A stretch of 64,000 nucleotides of DNA from Bacillus sp. Marseille-Q3570 (GCF_946151055.1 NZ_CAMGYZ010000012.1:1-64000), one strand, 5' to 3'; numbered from the stretch's first letter, positions 53,503-63,459 are shown. Numbers and translations are program-made. The notes: generated from the sequence alone by a model not told the origin.

Positions 53503-53682
53503 GTTATCCCCTCTATACGAAACAGTTTTATATCTAAAGTAAGCATGTTAAATCAATTCCATCTTTATGGGATCGAAACAAGATTGTTATACCTTCGTAT
53601 TCATCCGTTCATTTTATTTTACATTACTAGTATATGGGGTATATACCCTTATAACCTAGGGTACTATACAAATCGACAAAAA

Positions 53683-53699
53683 TTGCAAACTGTTTGCAA
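53683..53699. promoter_or_regulatory. 17-base perfect palindrome before yneR
   Basis: TTGCAAAC, a central T and GTTTGCAA form an exact inverted repeat 75 bases upstream of the yneR start, in operator-like form. No known regulator is assigned. Confidence 0.4.
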
Positions 53700-53773
53700 A
53701 CATGTCAATCCGCTGATAAGGTAGAAAAACGATCATTTGCAATTGAAATCGCTTATTAACAGGAGGAATCGTG

Positions 53774-54070
53774 ATGGAATTTACCATAACACAACCTGCA
53801 ATCCAATGGTTTATAAAAGAGCTTGACCTTTCAGAAGGTGACAATGTCCGTTTCTTTGCCAGAGTCGGAGGTTGCAGCACCGTCCAATCCGGATACTCGC
53901 TCGGAATTTCCAAAGAGGATCCGGTAGAAGCTGGTGAAACTTTCGAATCTGACGGCATCACCTTCTTCATTGAAAATAAAGATCTTTGGTACTTCAAGGA
54001 TCATGATCTTAAAATCAAATACAGCAGGAAATACGATGAAATCTCTTATGACTATACCGAGCAAGAATGA
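53774..54070 (+). CDS. yneR: HesB/YneR-family protein
   Basis: A 98-residue HesB-like fold. MEFTITQPAIQWFIKELDL and NVRFFARVGGCSTVQSGYSLG are typical of YneR; it keeps only one central cysteine and lacks the C-terminal CGCG of A-type iron-sulfur carriers, so it is not a classical carrier. AGGAGG lies seven bases before the ATG. It converges on yneQ, as in B. subtilis. Confidence 0.85.
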   Translation: MEFTITQPAIQWFIKELDLSEGDNVRFFARVGGCSTVQSGYSLGISKEDPVEAGETFESDGITFFIENKDLWYFKDHDLKIKYSRKYDEISYDYTEQE

Positions 54071-54082
54071 CAGTTTCCTGAA

Positions 54083-54394
54083 TCAATTGTGATCCCACAG
54101 CTTAAATCGCTTGATCTGATCGAGTTGATTTTCTGCTTTCAATATCCTTAATTGTCTGTCTCCAAAAAGATCGTAATGGGGAAAGTCTGCGCGATGATCG
54201 ATCCACTCTGGTTGTAATCCGTATCGTCTTCCCCATGCGATAAGCTTTTCTACATTGCAGCATGCAACCTTCGTCACCGTATCACAGTCAGGGAACCGAT
54301 CATCAATCCAATAATGCGTCAGAAAGGCAATTTCCTCTTTCTTCGCATTTTCTTTCCAAGCTTGCAGTTCTTTACGGTCGATTCCAAAAGCCAT
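54083..54394 (-). CDS. yneQ: YneQ-like protein
   Basis: A 103-residue protein starting MAFGIDRKELQAWK with EIAFLTHYWIDDRFPDCDTVTKVACCN, matching YneQ of B. subtilis. It has no signal peptide. The ATG at 54394 is set by comparison with YneQ; a start seven codons earlier overlaps nothing and is possible. It follows yneP by about 30 bases. Function unknown. Confidence 0.82.
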   Translation of the reverse strand: MAFGIDRKELQAWKENAKKEEIAFLTHYWIDDRFPDCDTVTKVACCNVEKLIAWGRRYGLQPEWIDHRADFPHYDLFGDRQLRILKAENQLDQIKRFKLWDHN

Positions 54395-54424
54395 GACTGA
54401 ATTCCATCTCCTCATATCTTTCCA

Positions 54425-54856
54425 TTACTCTTTCCTCGATGTTCCAGATACTTTTTGATAAGCTTCATGCCAATCAGGCAGCGCTTTTTCCATCCTGATC
54501 GGTTTGAATGTTTCCTTATTTACCAGGACATGGGTCGATGTTCCAGAAATACACAACTTACCAGACTCGTTATAAATTTCATAAGCATAAATGGATCTGA
54601 TCCCATTATAATGCTTGAGCCACGTCCGGATATCAGCTTTTTCACCATATTTGAAAGGTCTCTTATACGAAATCGTGATATCCGTGACAGGTGCCAGAAA
54701 TCCGTCTACTTCCATCTGTGCGTAACTGAAACCGAGGTCCTTGATAAATTGTGTTCTGCCGACCTCGAACCACACGAGATACGTGGCATGATGAACGACA
54801 CCCATCTGGTCGGTTTCTGCATATCTTACTTCGATTTCCGTCTTAGATTGTACCAA
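54425..54856 (-). CDS. yneP: Acyl-CoA thioesterase, YbgC/YneP family
   Basis: A 143-residue hot-dog fold thioesterase. The active-site aspartate D16 lies in VRYAETDQMGVVHHATYLVWFE. The rest follows the 4-hydroxybenzoyl-CoA thioesterase pattern. It hydrolyses acyl-CoAs of unknown chain. It starts at TTG with GGGGG seven bases upstream, and 11 bases after the AAA+ gene. Confidence 0.9.
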   Translation of the reverse strand: MVQSKTEIEVRYAETDQMGVVHHATYLVWFEVGRTQFIKDLGFSYAQMEVDGFLAPVTDITISYKRPFKYGEKADIRTWLKHYNGIRSIYAYEIYNESGKLCISGTSTHVLVNKETFKPIRMEKALPDWHEAYQKVSGTSRKE

Positions 54857-54867
54857 CGTCGTTCCCC

Positions 54868-57213
54868 CTATTTATATTCTGTAATCGCTGCTTCGAAATC
54901 TTCTTTCGCCAAAACTGTTAATATCGTTTCATCTGTTTCTTGTTCTGTGTTCATGATCCGATCTGCATGCAGCTGGATCGTGTTATCTATGAAATCCGTT
55001 GCAAATCTTCCATTCCCATCGATCTTCAGTTGCGGCAATTGCTCAAGTAAAAATGGTTCAGCTCGATCCTCCCACGTATAACCGTATTTCTCAGAGTGGC
55101 TCCTCATGATTTCAATCAATTCTTCAATGCTGTAATCCTTGAAATGGAAGAACTTTTTGAATCGTGAAGACAGACCGGGATTACTATTGAGTAATTTTTC
55201 GGTTTCTTTTGGATATCCAGCTAATACGACCACCAGATTTTCATTATGCTTCGTCATCTCTTCGACTAGTGTGTTGATCGCTTCTTTACCGAAATCCATC
55301 CCCTGACCACTGAACAAGGAATAGGCTTCATCGATGAATAGGACGCCACCTAACGCCTCACGTACTTTCTTTTTTGTCTTGATCGCTGTTTGTCCGGTGT
55401 AGCCTGCAACAAGATCTGAACGGCCTGCAACCACAAGGTGTCCCCTCTTCAAAAAGCCTTTTTTCTTTAATAGGTTCGCATAGATCGACGCTACAGTCGT
55501 CTTCCCTGTGCCGGGATTTCCGACGAACACTGAATGAAGCTGGATCGGTACACCTGGCAGCTCCAAATCTCTTCGTTTCTGCTGCACTTCGATGAAGGAA
55601 CTTAATATTTTCATTTCCTGTTTGATCTCATCAAGACCGATGAGCTGTGATAGCTGTTCATCCGGATCTTCATTAAAGGACGGGATATCGATCGTGACAT
55701 CTTTTTTCTGAATCCGTGTGAAATCCTCTACTGTTGCCTCTGAGTCAGAAGAAATACTTGCACCTTTTTGAAAAATCACATCTAGCACCAGATCCCTTAC
55801 CGTCCTTGCATTTCCGAACGAATCGTCGACGCGCGCATGCTCAATCTTTTCCTCCATGCGGATAAGTGCCTCATGGGTAAATGTATAATCGTTCTCAAAA
55901 GCGACTTTTTCAGCGATTTTCAACAATTCCTCGTTGCTGTAATCTGGCAAGTAAATATGGTTGCTGTCGGGAAAACGGCTTTGTAGGCCAGGGTTTGAAT
56001 GAAGGAACTGCCTCATTTCTTCTGGATATCCTGCTAAGATGACCGCAAACTTTCCAGCATATTCACCACTCGTCATTGCAGATACGAGTGTATCAATTGC
56101 TGTTTGCCCGTAGTCGTTGCCAGATGCTCCCTCACGTTTGAGGCTGTAGGCTTCATCAATGAACAGGACGCCACCCAGGGCGCGTTGGATGACTTTCATC
56201 GTATTCTCTTCCGTTTGCCCGACATAGGCTCCAACTAGCTGCGACCTGTCTACCTCGACCACTTCACTCTTCGGTAGCATACCAAGGTCATAATAAAGTT
56301 TTGCAAGTAAACGGGCGATTGTCGTTTTTCCTGTACCAGGCTGTCCAGTGAGCACCATGTTCAAGCTGAGTTCATCCTTCATATGAAAGCCTTGCTGCTG
56401 GCGGTTCTTTTGAAATTGTAAAAAACGATAAAGCTTATACACCCTCTCCTTCACTTCTTCCATTCCGATCATTTCATTCAGCTGCATAAGAGCCGTGCTG
56501 TAATCATTCTCAGATGTACTCGATTCGAGCCATTTTTCTTGAATCGCTTGGATTTCGTTTATGAGCTGCTTCATCTCATTTTGAAGAGCAGAAGGATGGA
56601 ATGACCCTGATAAAGAGGAACGATACTCCTCTGAAACGAGGATCAGACGATCATATGCCTCAAATAGATCCTTAACTTCAGTTTGTCTTTGCTTCGCAGA
56701 ATTTAATTTTTCCCTGTCCCCTAGAACGGTGGCAGAAAGGATGTTTTTTTCGATCAGGTTATTGATCCGTTCCTCTTTTTTCTGAACGCTTTTCACCATC
56801 TCGATTGCATCATCGGCCGCTTTTCGCTTTGCCGGCACATTGTCCGTCTCTCGGATACGTGGAAAATGGATCGCTTCAATCCATTCCTTAAGCTCGATTG
56901 ACGCTGTTTTATAGATCATTTCATGGACGAGCGGGTCTTCGTCAGCGTGTGCTTCTGCTTGTTCAATCCGTTGTTTCATTGCTTCATCTATTACGCCTGT
57001 CCGCTCCAGCCTCACTTTTACGATCAATGCATTCAATTGACCGATCATCTGAGCCGTATCCTCTGTGTCAGATTCCGCATGACGCTTTTCAACGGTTTGC
57101 AGTTTCTTCAACAGATCGATTTCAGCGTTCGGAGAAAACGTTTTACCAGTCTGAATCTCATGTATTTGATTTTTTATATCATCCATTTCATTTCGGTTCG
57201 CATTCATATTCAT
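54868..57213 (-). CDS. Tandem AAA+ ATPase of the SpoVK/CbbX type
   Basis: A 781-residue protein. Residues 1-240 are helical and charged, probably coiled coil. Two CbbX-like AAA+ modules follow: Walker A GQPGTGKT (290-297) with FIDEAYSL (351-358), and GNPGTGKT (565-572) with FIDEAYSL (626-633). Both have a pore-loop aromatic (GAYVGQTEE, AGYTGQTAI). Bacillus SpoVK has only one such domain. It would remodel or unfold protein partners, using ATP. It heads the unit with yneP and yneQ. Confidence 0.88.
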   Translation of the reverse strand: MNMNANRNEMDDIKNQIHEIQTGKTFSPNAEIDLLKKLQTVEKRHAESDTEDTAQMIGQLNALIVKVRLERTGVIDEAMKQRIEQAEAHADEDPLVHEMIYKTASIELKEWIEAIHFPRIRETDNVPAKRKAADDAIEMVKSVQKKEERINNLIEKNILSATVLGDREKLNSAKQRQTEVKDLFEAYDRLILVSEEYRSSLSGSFHPSALQNEMKQLINEIQAIQEKWLESSTSENDYSTALMQLNEMIGMEEVKERVYKLYRFLQFQKNRQQQGFHMKDELSLNMVLTGQPGTGKTTIARLLAKLYYDLGMLPKSEVVEVDRSQLVGAYVGQTEENTMKVIQRALGGVLFIDEAYSLKREGASGNDYGQTAIDTLVSAMTSGEYAGKFAVILAGYPEEMRQFLHSNPGLQSRFPDSNHIYLPDYSNEELLKIAEKVAFENDYTFTHEALIRMEEKIEHARVDDSFGNARTVRDLVLDVIFQKGASISSDSEATVEDFTRIQKKDVTIDIPSFNEDPDEQLSQLIGLDEIKQEMKILSSFIEVQQKRRDLELPGVPIQLHSVFVGNPGTGKTTVASIYANLLKKKGFLKRGHLVVAGRSDLVAGYTGQTAIKTKKKVREALGGVLFIDEAYSLFSGQGMDFGKEAINTLVEEMTKHNENLVVVLAGYPKETEKLLNSNPGLSSRFKKFFHFKDYSIEELIEIMRSHSEKYGYTWEDRAEPFLLEQLPQLKIDGNGRFATDFIDNTIQLHADRIMNTEQETDETILTVLAKEDFEAAITEYK

Positions 57214-57294
57214 TCACCACCTGCTACATACCAATAGTACCCATTATATCATACAGACCAGGGGTTCTTCCGACTTCGCACTTATACAGAATTG

Positions 57295-57322
57295 AAAAAG
57301 CCATCACGTCAAGTGACAGCTT
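57295..57322 (-). terminator. Terminator of the 170-residue gene
   Basis: AGCTGTCAC and GTGATGGCT arms (two G-T or mismatched pairs) with TTTTT on the minus strand, 11 bases after the gene. Confidence 0.65.
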
Positions 57323-57333
57323 CTTGGGTATGT

Positions 57334-57846
57334 TTATGAAGATTGCAACATGATCGGTGTCGTGTTATCAACCGAAAGTTCGCATGCTTCCTTCAGGTTG
57401 TTCCAGTAATTTACGATGGATTCATCTGCCTCTTCCATCATCGAAAGTTCCAGCCAGCCGAGTTCTTCCAAAAGCCGAACCGATGAACCGATCCATATTT
57501 TCTTATCACCGATCGGAATATAGAATGGATTTTCAAATCTGAACGGTAGATAAATCCCTGTATTGTTCGGATGTAAAATGATGTGCTGGTAGATCGTCCC
57601 TTTCGTGAGTTTCGCATAAAGTAACAGGACCCCGTCATTTTTTGCGGTTTTCTTCCTGAAATTCTGCAATGTCTGCATATCACCTAAATCGATTGTTGTG
57701 ATCGGTGACTCCCAATTAAGCTGTTCTTTAAAAGGGATGAGGTGTCCTAACCGTTGCATATGTATTTCAAGTTTACGGTAAAACGGATCTTTGTCTTCTT
57801 TATTTCGTGATACATCTAGTGGTTGTATTATTGCTTGGACTGTCAT
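57334..57846 (-). CDS. Hypothetical protein
   Basis: A 170-residue soluble protein starting MTVQAIIQPLDVSRNKEDKD. It has alternating beta strands (DGVLLLYAKL, IYQHIILHPNN, GIYLPFRFENPFYIPIG) and an acidic C-terminal helix. GGAG lies eight bases before the ATG. No catalytic motif or family is recognised. Single gene with its own terminator; 57856-58117 is without genes. Confidence 0.7.
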   Translation of the reverse strand: MTVQAIIQPLDVSRNKEDKDPFYRKLEIHMQRLGHLIPFKEQLNWESPITTIDLGDMQTLQNFRKKTAKNDGVLLLYAKLTKGTIYQHIILHPNNTGIYLPFRFENPFYIPIGDKKIWIGSSVRLLEELGWLELSMMEEADESIVNYWNNLKEACELSVDNTTPIMLQSS

Positions 57847-58117
57847 TACTTCCACTCCTCCCCATTCGTTCTACATAAGTTTCGAAATCGTATGGTTTTT
57901 AGCGTCGGCTTTTTCGACATTTTTTGGCGTTTTATTTAAAAAGTGGTGGGCAGGTGGCTAAGTCATAGCTCTGATGGATTGTTTCGGTGCATGTTGTTTG
58001 GCTGATAAATAATCGGAATTAGCTAATTAGCCGTTTTTCGCCTAGGCACGCCCTCCGGTTGCTAATTGGAAATATAAAATCAGCATTCAAATTAACCACC
58101 TTAAAAAACATTCAAAA

Positions 58118-58149
58118 GAAAAAAGCATGTGACGCGGGGTCACATACTT
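58118..58149 (-). terminator. Terminator of sspN
   Basis: TGTGACC and GTCACA arms around a GC-rich loop, followed by TTTTTTC on the minus strand; it meets the sspN stop codon. Confidence 0.8.
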
Positions 58150-58289
58150 CACCCTTTTGGAGGAACATAATCAGGCTGTTCATTCGATTTGTTGCTCATT
58201 TGTTTACCTTTATTGCCACCAGCTTCTCGCGGCTGTGTCCCGATATGATTCGGCACGAAGTCTTTAGGATGACGTTTCGGATTGCTCAT
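58149..58289 (-). CDS. sspN: Small acid-soluble spore protein N
   Basis: A 46-residue minor spore protein, with the SspN pattern: [20 protein letters not shown] at the start, NKGKQM in the middle and PDYVPPKG at the end. Packed in the spore core and made in the forespore under sigma-G. GGGAGG stands eight bases before the ATG. A matching sigma-G promoter could not be fixed with confidence. Confidence 0.88.
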   Translation of the reverse strand: MSNPKRHPKDFVPNHIGTQPREAGGNKGKQMSNKSNEQPDYVPPKG

Positions 58290-58635
58290 CGATCCAGCCT
58301 CCCTTCCTTACTATCCTCCCCAAATCCACTGTGAAAATAAGCATGTAAAATAAGTAAACTTAGATACCGAATGGTTGTCAAGAACTTCACTCCCTTTTCG
58401 CGGGCAACTTAAGGAGGAAGTGACCCGCCTAGGAATGAACGTAGGTCACTGAAAACTGACGAGGATGCTCGAAATTCGGTTCTGCGTGGGATCACACATA
58501 AGAAGTCATTCATGTGTTGCCGCCACAGGAGTTTTGAAGTGATCCAAGTAACTAGGCAATGAGCTAGACATCACACTTCCTGCAATCACTTGCTTCCGCA
58601 CAATATCCTCGCTGACACCAAGTTGCACTTACCTG

Positions 58636-58885
58636 TTAACGGACACAGGAGACCTTATTTGACCAAAATAATGAAATTTTACAAACCTAACGGACACCAT
58701 GGACCTTATTTCGGAAATATCATAGAAAATCAGCTGCTTTGTTCACAAATAAGGGCTGTGGTGTCCGTTAAATTTTCAGAAACAGCGGTTTTGTCACAAA
58801 TAACGGCTCTGGTGTCCGTTAATTGAAGCTTCTTGGTCTCGCCTGGCTCGCTTTTCCCGCAGGAGTGTCGGAAATTTCACTTCAA
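58636..58885. repeat. GGACAC palindromic cluster C with inverted CTCCTGCGGGA copy
   Basis: Two forward units (58636-58660 and 58688-58711) and two inverted units (58747-58770 and 58798-58821) can nest as one hairpin of about 185 bases: outer arms pair, inner arms pair. A TCCCGCAGGAGTGTC sequence (near 58857-58871), the reverse complement of the block at 46910, follows. The rest of 58290-58949 holds no gene. Confidence 0.78.
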
Positions 58886-58949
58886 TAAATCAGAACTCAT
58901 AAAATAACAGAACTTTATGCAAAAGAAAAAAGCAGGACCATTCCTACTT

Positions 58950-59078
58950 TCATCCATTTTTCAAGTGTCTGTTTTCAAGTTTGATTTCAAGGCGTTCCAT
59001 TGCTTCCTGGTCTTTCAAAAGCTCTTGTTTGTTCGCATTGACCAATTCTTTGAACGTCTGTTTGTTGCTTTTACGCAT
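58950..59078 (-). CDS. FbpB-like small basic protein
   Basis: A 42-residue basic protein beginning MRKSNKQTFKELVNANKQEL, with the pattern of the Fur-regulated basic protein B family, which aids iron sparing with the small RNA FsrA. GGAGG is seven bases before the ATG. No clear Fur box was seen upstream, so iron control is not supported here; the spore-gene surroundings may mean a different role. Confidence 0.78.
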   Translation of the reverse strand: MRKSNKQTFKELVNANKQELLKDQEAMERLEIKLENRHLKNG

Positions 59079-59185
59079 CCCGGATCCTCCTCGCACAAAA
59101 ATCAATAGTACAGTTATTTCCATATCTTTTCAGGTTTATTCAAATAATCTGAAAGTTTTTAAATTGATTCGAGTGCGTAGTGAAA

Positions 59186-59881
59186 TCATCGTTGTGAGGG
59201 TCTGAATCCTGCTTCTTGCGCTTCTAATTCACTGCAGAACATTTCTTCCGGCTTCGTGATCTCATAATATTGTCCGTCAGGCATATGATAGATCTTTTCT
59301 CCGCTTGAATTGATGTTACCCTTGATGGTACAAGAGGAATCTTTTTCTTTTGAGTTTCCCGGTTCTGAACCCTCCTGATTAAAGCCGTCCTCTGCCACAT
59401 AATTCTCAAGGCTCCATATTCCGACTTCTTTTTTCTGTGCGTCTCTTTGGATTTTCTGGAATCGATCGACATATTTCGTGTTAGGCGGAAAAATGTAGGC
59501 CACCCTGGCAAACCCTTTTTCAAGAAGCTTTTCATTCAACATGTTACCTTCAAGGTCATAAGCATAGGCTAAAATACGGCCGTATTTATCACGTTCTGAA
59601 ACGTCCAGTTCAAGCTCAACACGTTTACCTGCAAGTTTTTCTTTCATGAAGTTGCTTGCTTCTTTTCCGAAAGGCTGTACGGGCTTACTTGGATGGACGG
59701 TTTCAGGCGTATCGACCAATAACAACCGGATCGTCTCTTCCTTTCCTTCGTAATTTACTTTGAAGGTGTCACCATCTACCACTTTCGTCACTTCATAAGT
59801 ACCGTCAGGCGCTGCATCTGAACACCCGGCCAACAGTAGAACAAACAAAATCAAACTGAGTATGTATTTCACATTCTTCAA
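59186..59881 (-). CDS. Thermonuclease-family lipoprotein
   Basis: A 231-residue exported nuclease. The lipobox LLLAGCSDA anchors it at C20. The staphylococcal nuclease fold follows, with VDGDTFKV, RLLLVDTPETVHP, ERDKYGRILAY and a catalytic arginine-glutamate set. The tail (CTIKGNINSSGEKIYHMPDG, CSELEAQEAGFRPS) is the small C-terminal module often joined to such nucleases. It starts at TTG with GGAGAG nine bases upstream. It degrades extracellular nucleic acid. Confidence 0.9.
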   Translation of the reverse strand: MKNVKYILSLILFVLLLAGCSDAAPDGTYEVTKVVDGDTFKVNYEGKEETIRLLLVDTPETVHPSKPVQPFGKEASNFMKEKLAGKRVELELDVSERDKYGRILAYAYDLEGNMLNEKLLEKGFARVAYIFPPNTKYVDRFQKIQRDAQKKEVGIWSLENYVAEDGFNQEGSEPGNSKEKDSSCTIKGNINSSGEKIYHMPDGQYYEITKPEEMFCSELEAQEAGFRPSQR

Positions 59882-59906
59882 TGCTTCGTTCTCTCCTTAT
59901 GTATGT

Positions 59907-59936
59907 AAATAGCAGCCCCGGTTGGAGCTGCTATTT
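59907..59936 (-). terminator. Terminator of acnA
   Basis: AATAGCAGC and GCTGCTATT arms with a GGTTGGA loop region and a T-run on the minus strand, directly after acnA. Confidence 0.85.
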
Positions 59937-59945
59937 TCATCTCAC

Positions 59946-62657
59946 TTATGCGTTTTGCAATTTGTTACGAAGTACCATTTGAAGGATTCCGCCGTGACGG
60001 TAGTAGTCGATTTCAACTTCACTATCGAAACGTGCGATCACTTCGAATTTCTTCTCGTTTCCTTCTTCATCCTTCGCAGTGACAGTAAGTGTTTGACGAG
60101 GTTTTACATTCTCATCGATATCAACAGCGAACGTTTCTTTTCCAGTAAGTCCTAATGTTTCTGCGCTTTCTCCTTCTTTAAATTGAAGAGGAAGAACACC
60201 CATCAGCACGAGGTTACTTCTGTGGATACGTTCAAAGCTTTCAGCGATGACTGTCTTGATGCCGAGAAGGTTTGTACCTTTGGCCGCCCAGTCACGAGAA
60301 CTTCCCATTCCATAATCTTTTCCAGCAAGAACTGCGAGTCCTGTTCCATCTTGTTGATACTTCATACAAGCATCATAGATGTACATGACTTCTTCAGTCG
60401 GCCAGTAAGTTGTCCAGCCGCCTTCAGTACCTGGAGCGATCTGATTACGGATACGGATGTTCGCGAATGTACCACGCATCATCACTTCATGATTACCACG
60501 ACGAGAACCGTATGAGTTGAACTCAGATGGCTTGACACCATTATCCATCAAGTATTTACCGGCAGGCGTATCTTTTCCGATCGCACCTGCAGGCGAGATG
60601 TGGTCAGTTGTGACAGAATCGCCAAACTTACCGACGACACGTAATCCATCAAGAGCTTCGACTTTTCCTGGCTCTTTAGAAAGACCCTGGAAGAACGGCG
60701 GGTTCTGGATGTAAGTCGAATCGTCATCCCAGCTGTATAGTTCTTCCTCTGTCGTATCGAGTTCATTCCACTCTTTATTGTCATCGAATACACGCTCGTA
60801 TTCCTTCTTGAAGAGTTCCGGCTTGACTGCGTCACTCATTACAGATTTGATTTCTTCTGTTGTCGGCCATAGGTCTTTGAAGTATACATCGTTACCATCT
60901 TTATCTTTACCGAATGAATCATTTTCAAGGTCAAAATCAACCGATCCAGCAAGTGCATACGCCACTACTAGTGGTGGTGATGCAAGATAGTTCGCTTTTA
61001 CAAGCGGATGGATACGCCCTTCGAAGTTACGGTTTCCTGAAAGGACAGAAGAAACGACGAGGTCAGCTTTAGCAATGCCTTCTTCGATTTCCTCAGCTAA
61101 TGGACCGGAGTTACCGATACATGTCGTACAACCGTAACCGACAAGGTTGAAACCGAGTTTATCCATATATGGCATAAGTCCAGCGGCTTCTAGGTATCCT
61201 GTAACAACTTTTGATCCTGGTGCAAGACTTGTTTTTACGTATTCAGGCACTTCCAATCCTTTTTCAACCGCTTTTTTCGCGATCAATCCGGCACCGAGCA
61301 TAACGCTAGGGTTGGAGGTGTTCGTACAACTTGTAATTGCAGCGATCGCAAGGTCACCCGTACGCATATTGGAAACTTTTCCGTTTGGATGCTTGATTTC
61401 AACTGATTTGTTGATCTCTTCTTTTTCCAAACCGAATCCGCTGTTTCCTGCTGGAGAGACAAGCGCTTTGTTGAAGGATTCTTTCATTTCAGAAAGTGGA
61501 ATCAAATCCTGTGGACGTTTTGGTCCGGAAAGGTTTGGTTCAAGCTCAGAAAGATTCACTTCAACAACATCCGTGAATTCAGGATCCTTTGTTCCTGGCG
61601 TATAGAACATGCCATTCGCTTTCGTATACTTTTCAACGACTTCAATCTGCTCAGGTGAGCGTCCAGTCAATCGAAGGTAGTTCAATGTTTCTTCATCTAC
61701 TGGGAAGAATCCGCATGTTGCACCGTATTCTGGCGCCATATTGGAGATCGTCGCACGGTCAGCAAGTGTCATGTCCTGCAGACCAGGTCCGAAGAATTCG
61801 ACGAACTTTCCGACAACGTTCTTCTGACGGAGCACTTGAGTAACTTTAAGCGCAAGGTCAGTTGCAGTCGTACCGTTCGGCATTTCCCCTGTCAGCTTGA
61901 CCCCGATGACTTCCGGCACTGGGAAGTATGATGGTTGACCGAGCATTCCTGCTTCCGCTTCGATACCACCGACGCCCCAACCGAGTACACCGATACCGTT
62001 GATCATCGTCGTATGTGAGTCTGTTCCGACTAGTGAATCAGGGAAAGCAACCAGCTCACCATCTTCTTCATTCGTTGCTACAACTGAAGCTAAGTATTCA
62101 AGGTTCACCTGGTGGACGATGCCTGTAGCTGGTGGTACGGCACGATAGTTATCGAATGATGTTTGCGCCCAACGCAAGAATTTGTAACGCTCAAGGTTAC
62201 GTTCGAATTCACGTTTCATGTTGAATTTAAGGGCATCATCTGAACCGTACTTATCGACTTGAACCGAGTGGTCGATGACAAGGTCGACTGGAATTTCCGG
62301 ATTGATCTTGTCGGGAGTTCCGCCCATGTCAGCCATCGCTTTACGTAACGATGCAAGATCGACGACTGCGGGAACACCAGTGAAATCTTGCAAGATGACA
62401 CGTGAAGGTTTGAATGGTACATCAATGTCCTTGACGTCCTTCGTACCCCATTTTGTCAGGTTTTCAATGTGTTCTTTGTCGATTACTCTTCCGTCATATT
62501 GACGTAAGACAGATTCAAGAAGCACTTTGATCGAGTATGGCAATCTGGAAACGTCGCCAACCCCTGCGTTTTCAAGTGCTTTCAAGTCATAATAGTGATA
62601 CGTTTTACCATTTGCTTCAAACGTTTTTCTAGCATGATAAACATCGTTTGTACTCAT
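59946..62657 (-). CDS. acnA: Aconitate hydratase
   Basis: A 903-residue aconitase A converting citrate to isocitrate through a 4Fe-4S cluster; Bacillus homologues also bind iron-response RNA. It shows [16 protein letters not shown] and [19 protein letters not shown], cluster cysteines in [10 protein letters not shown] and [12 protein letters not shown], and GRGN-type substrate residues late ([10 protein letters not shown]). GGAGG stands before the ATG. It is monocistronic, divergent from sspO, as in B. subtilis. Confidence 0.97.
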   Translation of the reverse strand: MSTNDVYHARKTFEANGKTYHYYDLKALENAGVGDVSRLPYSIKVLLESVLRQYDGRVIDKEHIENLTKWGTKDVKDIDVPFKPSRVILQDFTGVPAVVDLASLRKAMADMGGTPDKINPEIPVDLVIDHSVQVDKYGSDDALKFNMKREFERNLERYKFLRWAQTSFDNYRAVPPATGIVHQVNLEYLASVVATNEEDGELVAFPDSLVGTDSHTTMINGIGVLGWGVGGIEAEAGMLGQPSYFPVPEVIGVKLTGEMPNGTTATDLALKVTQVLRQKNVVGKFVEFFGPGLQDMTLADRATISNMAPEYGATCGFFPVDEETLNYLRLTGRSPEQIEVVEKYTKANGMFYTPGTKDPEFTDVVEVNLSELEPNLSGPKRPQDLIPLSEMKESFNKALVSPAGNSGFGLEKEEINKSVEIKHPNGKVSNMRTGDLAIAAITSCTNTSNPSVMLGAGLIAKKAVEKGLEVPEYVKTSLAPGSKVVTGYLEAAGLMPYMDKLGFNLVGYGCTTCIGNSGPLAEEIEEGIAKADLVVSSVLSGNRNFEGRIHPLVKANYLASPPLVVAYALAGSVDFDLENDSFGKDKDGNDVYFKDLWPTTEEIKSVMSDAVKPELFKKEYERVFDDNKEWNELDTTEEELYSWDDDSTYIQNPPFFQGLSKEPGKVEALDGLRVVGKFGDSVTTDHISPAGAIGKDTPAGKYLMDNGVKPSEFNSYGSRRGNHEVMMRGTFANIRIRNQIAPGTEGGWTTYWPTEEVMYIYDACMKYQQDGTGLAVLAGKDYGMGSSRDWAAKGTNLLGIKTVIAESFERIHRSNLVLMGVLPLQFKEGESAETLGLTGKETFAVDIDENVKPRQTLTVTAKDEEGNEKKFEVIARFDSEVEIDYYRHGGILQMVLRNKLQNA

Positions 62658-62836
62658 GCGAAAACCCTCCTTCTCCTAACCATGATACCCTACAAACGGG
62701 TATACTGTCGAAAGATTACTTTTTTTGTTTTTAATTGTTTTATCCTTCCTTCATTACTAGTTTAAAGGAAGGACTTTCATAAGTAAATTCCAATATAGTT
62801 ATTAAAGTTAATAAGTATTTCTTATAGACCTGTTCA

Positions 62837-62866
62837 TGTATTAGTTTGAGTTGTCGTTACAAACTA
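62837..62866 (+). promoter_or_regulatory. Candidate sigma-G promoter of sspO
   Basis: TGTATT, 17 bases and CAAACTA resemble the forespore consensus TGAATA-N17/18-CATACTA (two mismatches in each hexamer region), placed 24 bases before the sspO start. Confidence 0.45.
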
Positions 62867-62890
62867 AACACACATGGAGGTGACATACCG

Positions 62891-63040
62891 ATGGCAAAAC
62901 CGAAACGAGGGAACAATCAAAAAGAAATCTCCGATGAGCAAGCTGTCCAGCAGCCAACCAAATTCGATCATGAATATGCCAATGAGCCTTTGACCGAAGC
63001 AGAAAAGCAGAACAATAAAAAGCGGAAGAATAACCAGTGA
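62891..63040 (+). CDS. sspO: Small acid-soluble spore protein O
   Basis: A 49-residue minor spore protein. MAKPKRGNNQ and FDHEYANEPLTEAEKQNNKK are SspO landmarks. GGAGG lies ten bases before the ATG. It is divergent from acnA, as in B. subtilis, where sspO and sspP form one operon; here another gene and a gap intervene before sspP. Confidence 0.93.
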   Translation: MAKPKRGNNQKEISDEQAVQQPTKFDHEYANEPLTEAEKQNNKKRKNNQ

Positions 63041-63049
63041 TTACTTGTA

Positions 63050-63081
63050 AAAAGGGGCTCCACCGCATGGCAAGCCCCTCT
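63050..63081 (+). terminator. Hairpin between sspO and a convergent gene
   Basis: AGGGGCT and AGCCCCT arms. The T-run lies on the minus strand (TTTTT), so it ends the convergent gene at least as well as sspO. Confidence 0.55.
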
Positions 63082-63201
63082 AATGTACTCATAAAAGCGT
63101 TCATAGAGCACTTTTTTCCCGTATTAGCACTGATTTGTCCATATGAAGGTCGGGTTCTTTCATGGTAACTGATTTGAAATTATCTTTGCTATACCTTTCT
63201 A

Positions 63202-63459
63202 TCAGTATAAGTCTTTCCGTAAATTGTAGAGGTCTTCCTGGTATTGACGAAGCTGCATGCGTTGATGTTCACTTGCGACTTCCAGAGCATTATCGATTTG
63301 CTGAAGCGCTTCAGACAATTCTTGCTCGAATTGTTGCTGTTTTGTTGCATAATCCGGATCTGCTGAACTCTCAAGTGCAGTTCCATTCGCTTGGATCGCC
63401 TGTTCGTATCCTTGCTGTGCGGCTTGGAATGCTTGTTGTTTATCTTTATGATACGGCAT
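63202..63459 (-). CDS. YtzC-like helical protein (DUF2524, tentative)
   Basis: An 85-residue, glutamine-rich, helical protein starting MPYHKDKQQAFQAAQQGYEQ and ending QMQLRQYQEDLYNLRKDLY (approximate motif). Length and helix pattern recall YtzC-type small proteins. AAAGGAGG precedes the ATG. The family call is weak; a coiled-coil role in the spore or cytoplasm is possible. Confidence 0.65.
   Translation of the reverse strand: MPYHKDKQQAFQAAQQGYEQAIQANGTALESSADPDYATKQQQFEQELSEALQQIDNALEVASEHQRMQLRQYQEDLYNLRKDLY

Noticed and set aside
54455-55081. Plus-strand frame over yneP and the AAA+ gene
   Set aside because: Spans two convincing genes on the other strand and has no ribosome binding site.
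59079-59140. Fur box before the FbpB-like gene
   Set aside because: No convincing 19-base Fur palindrome was found.
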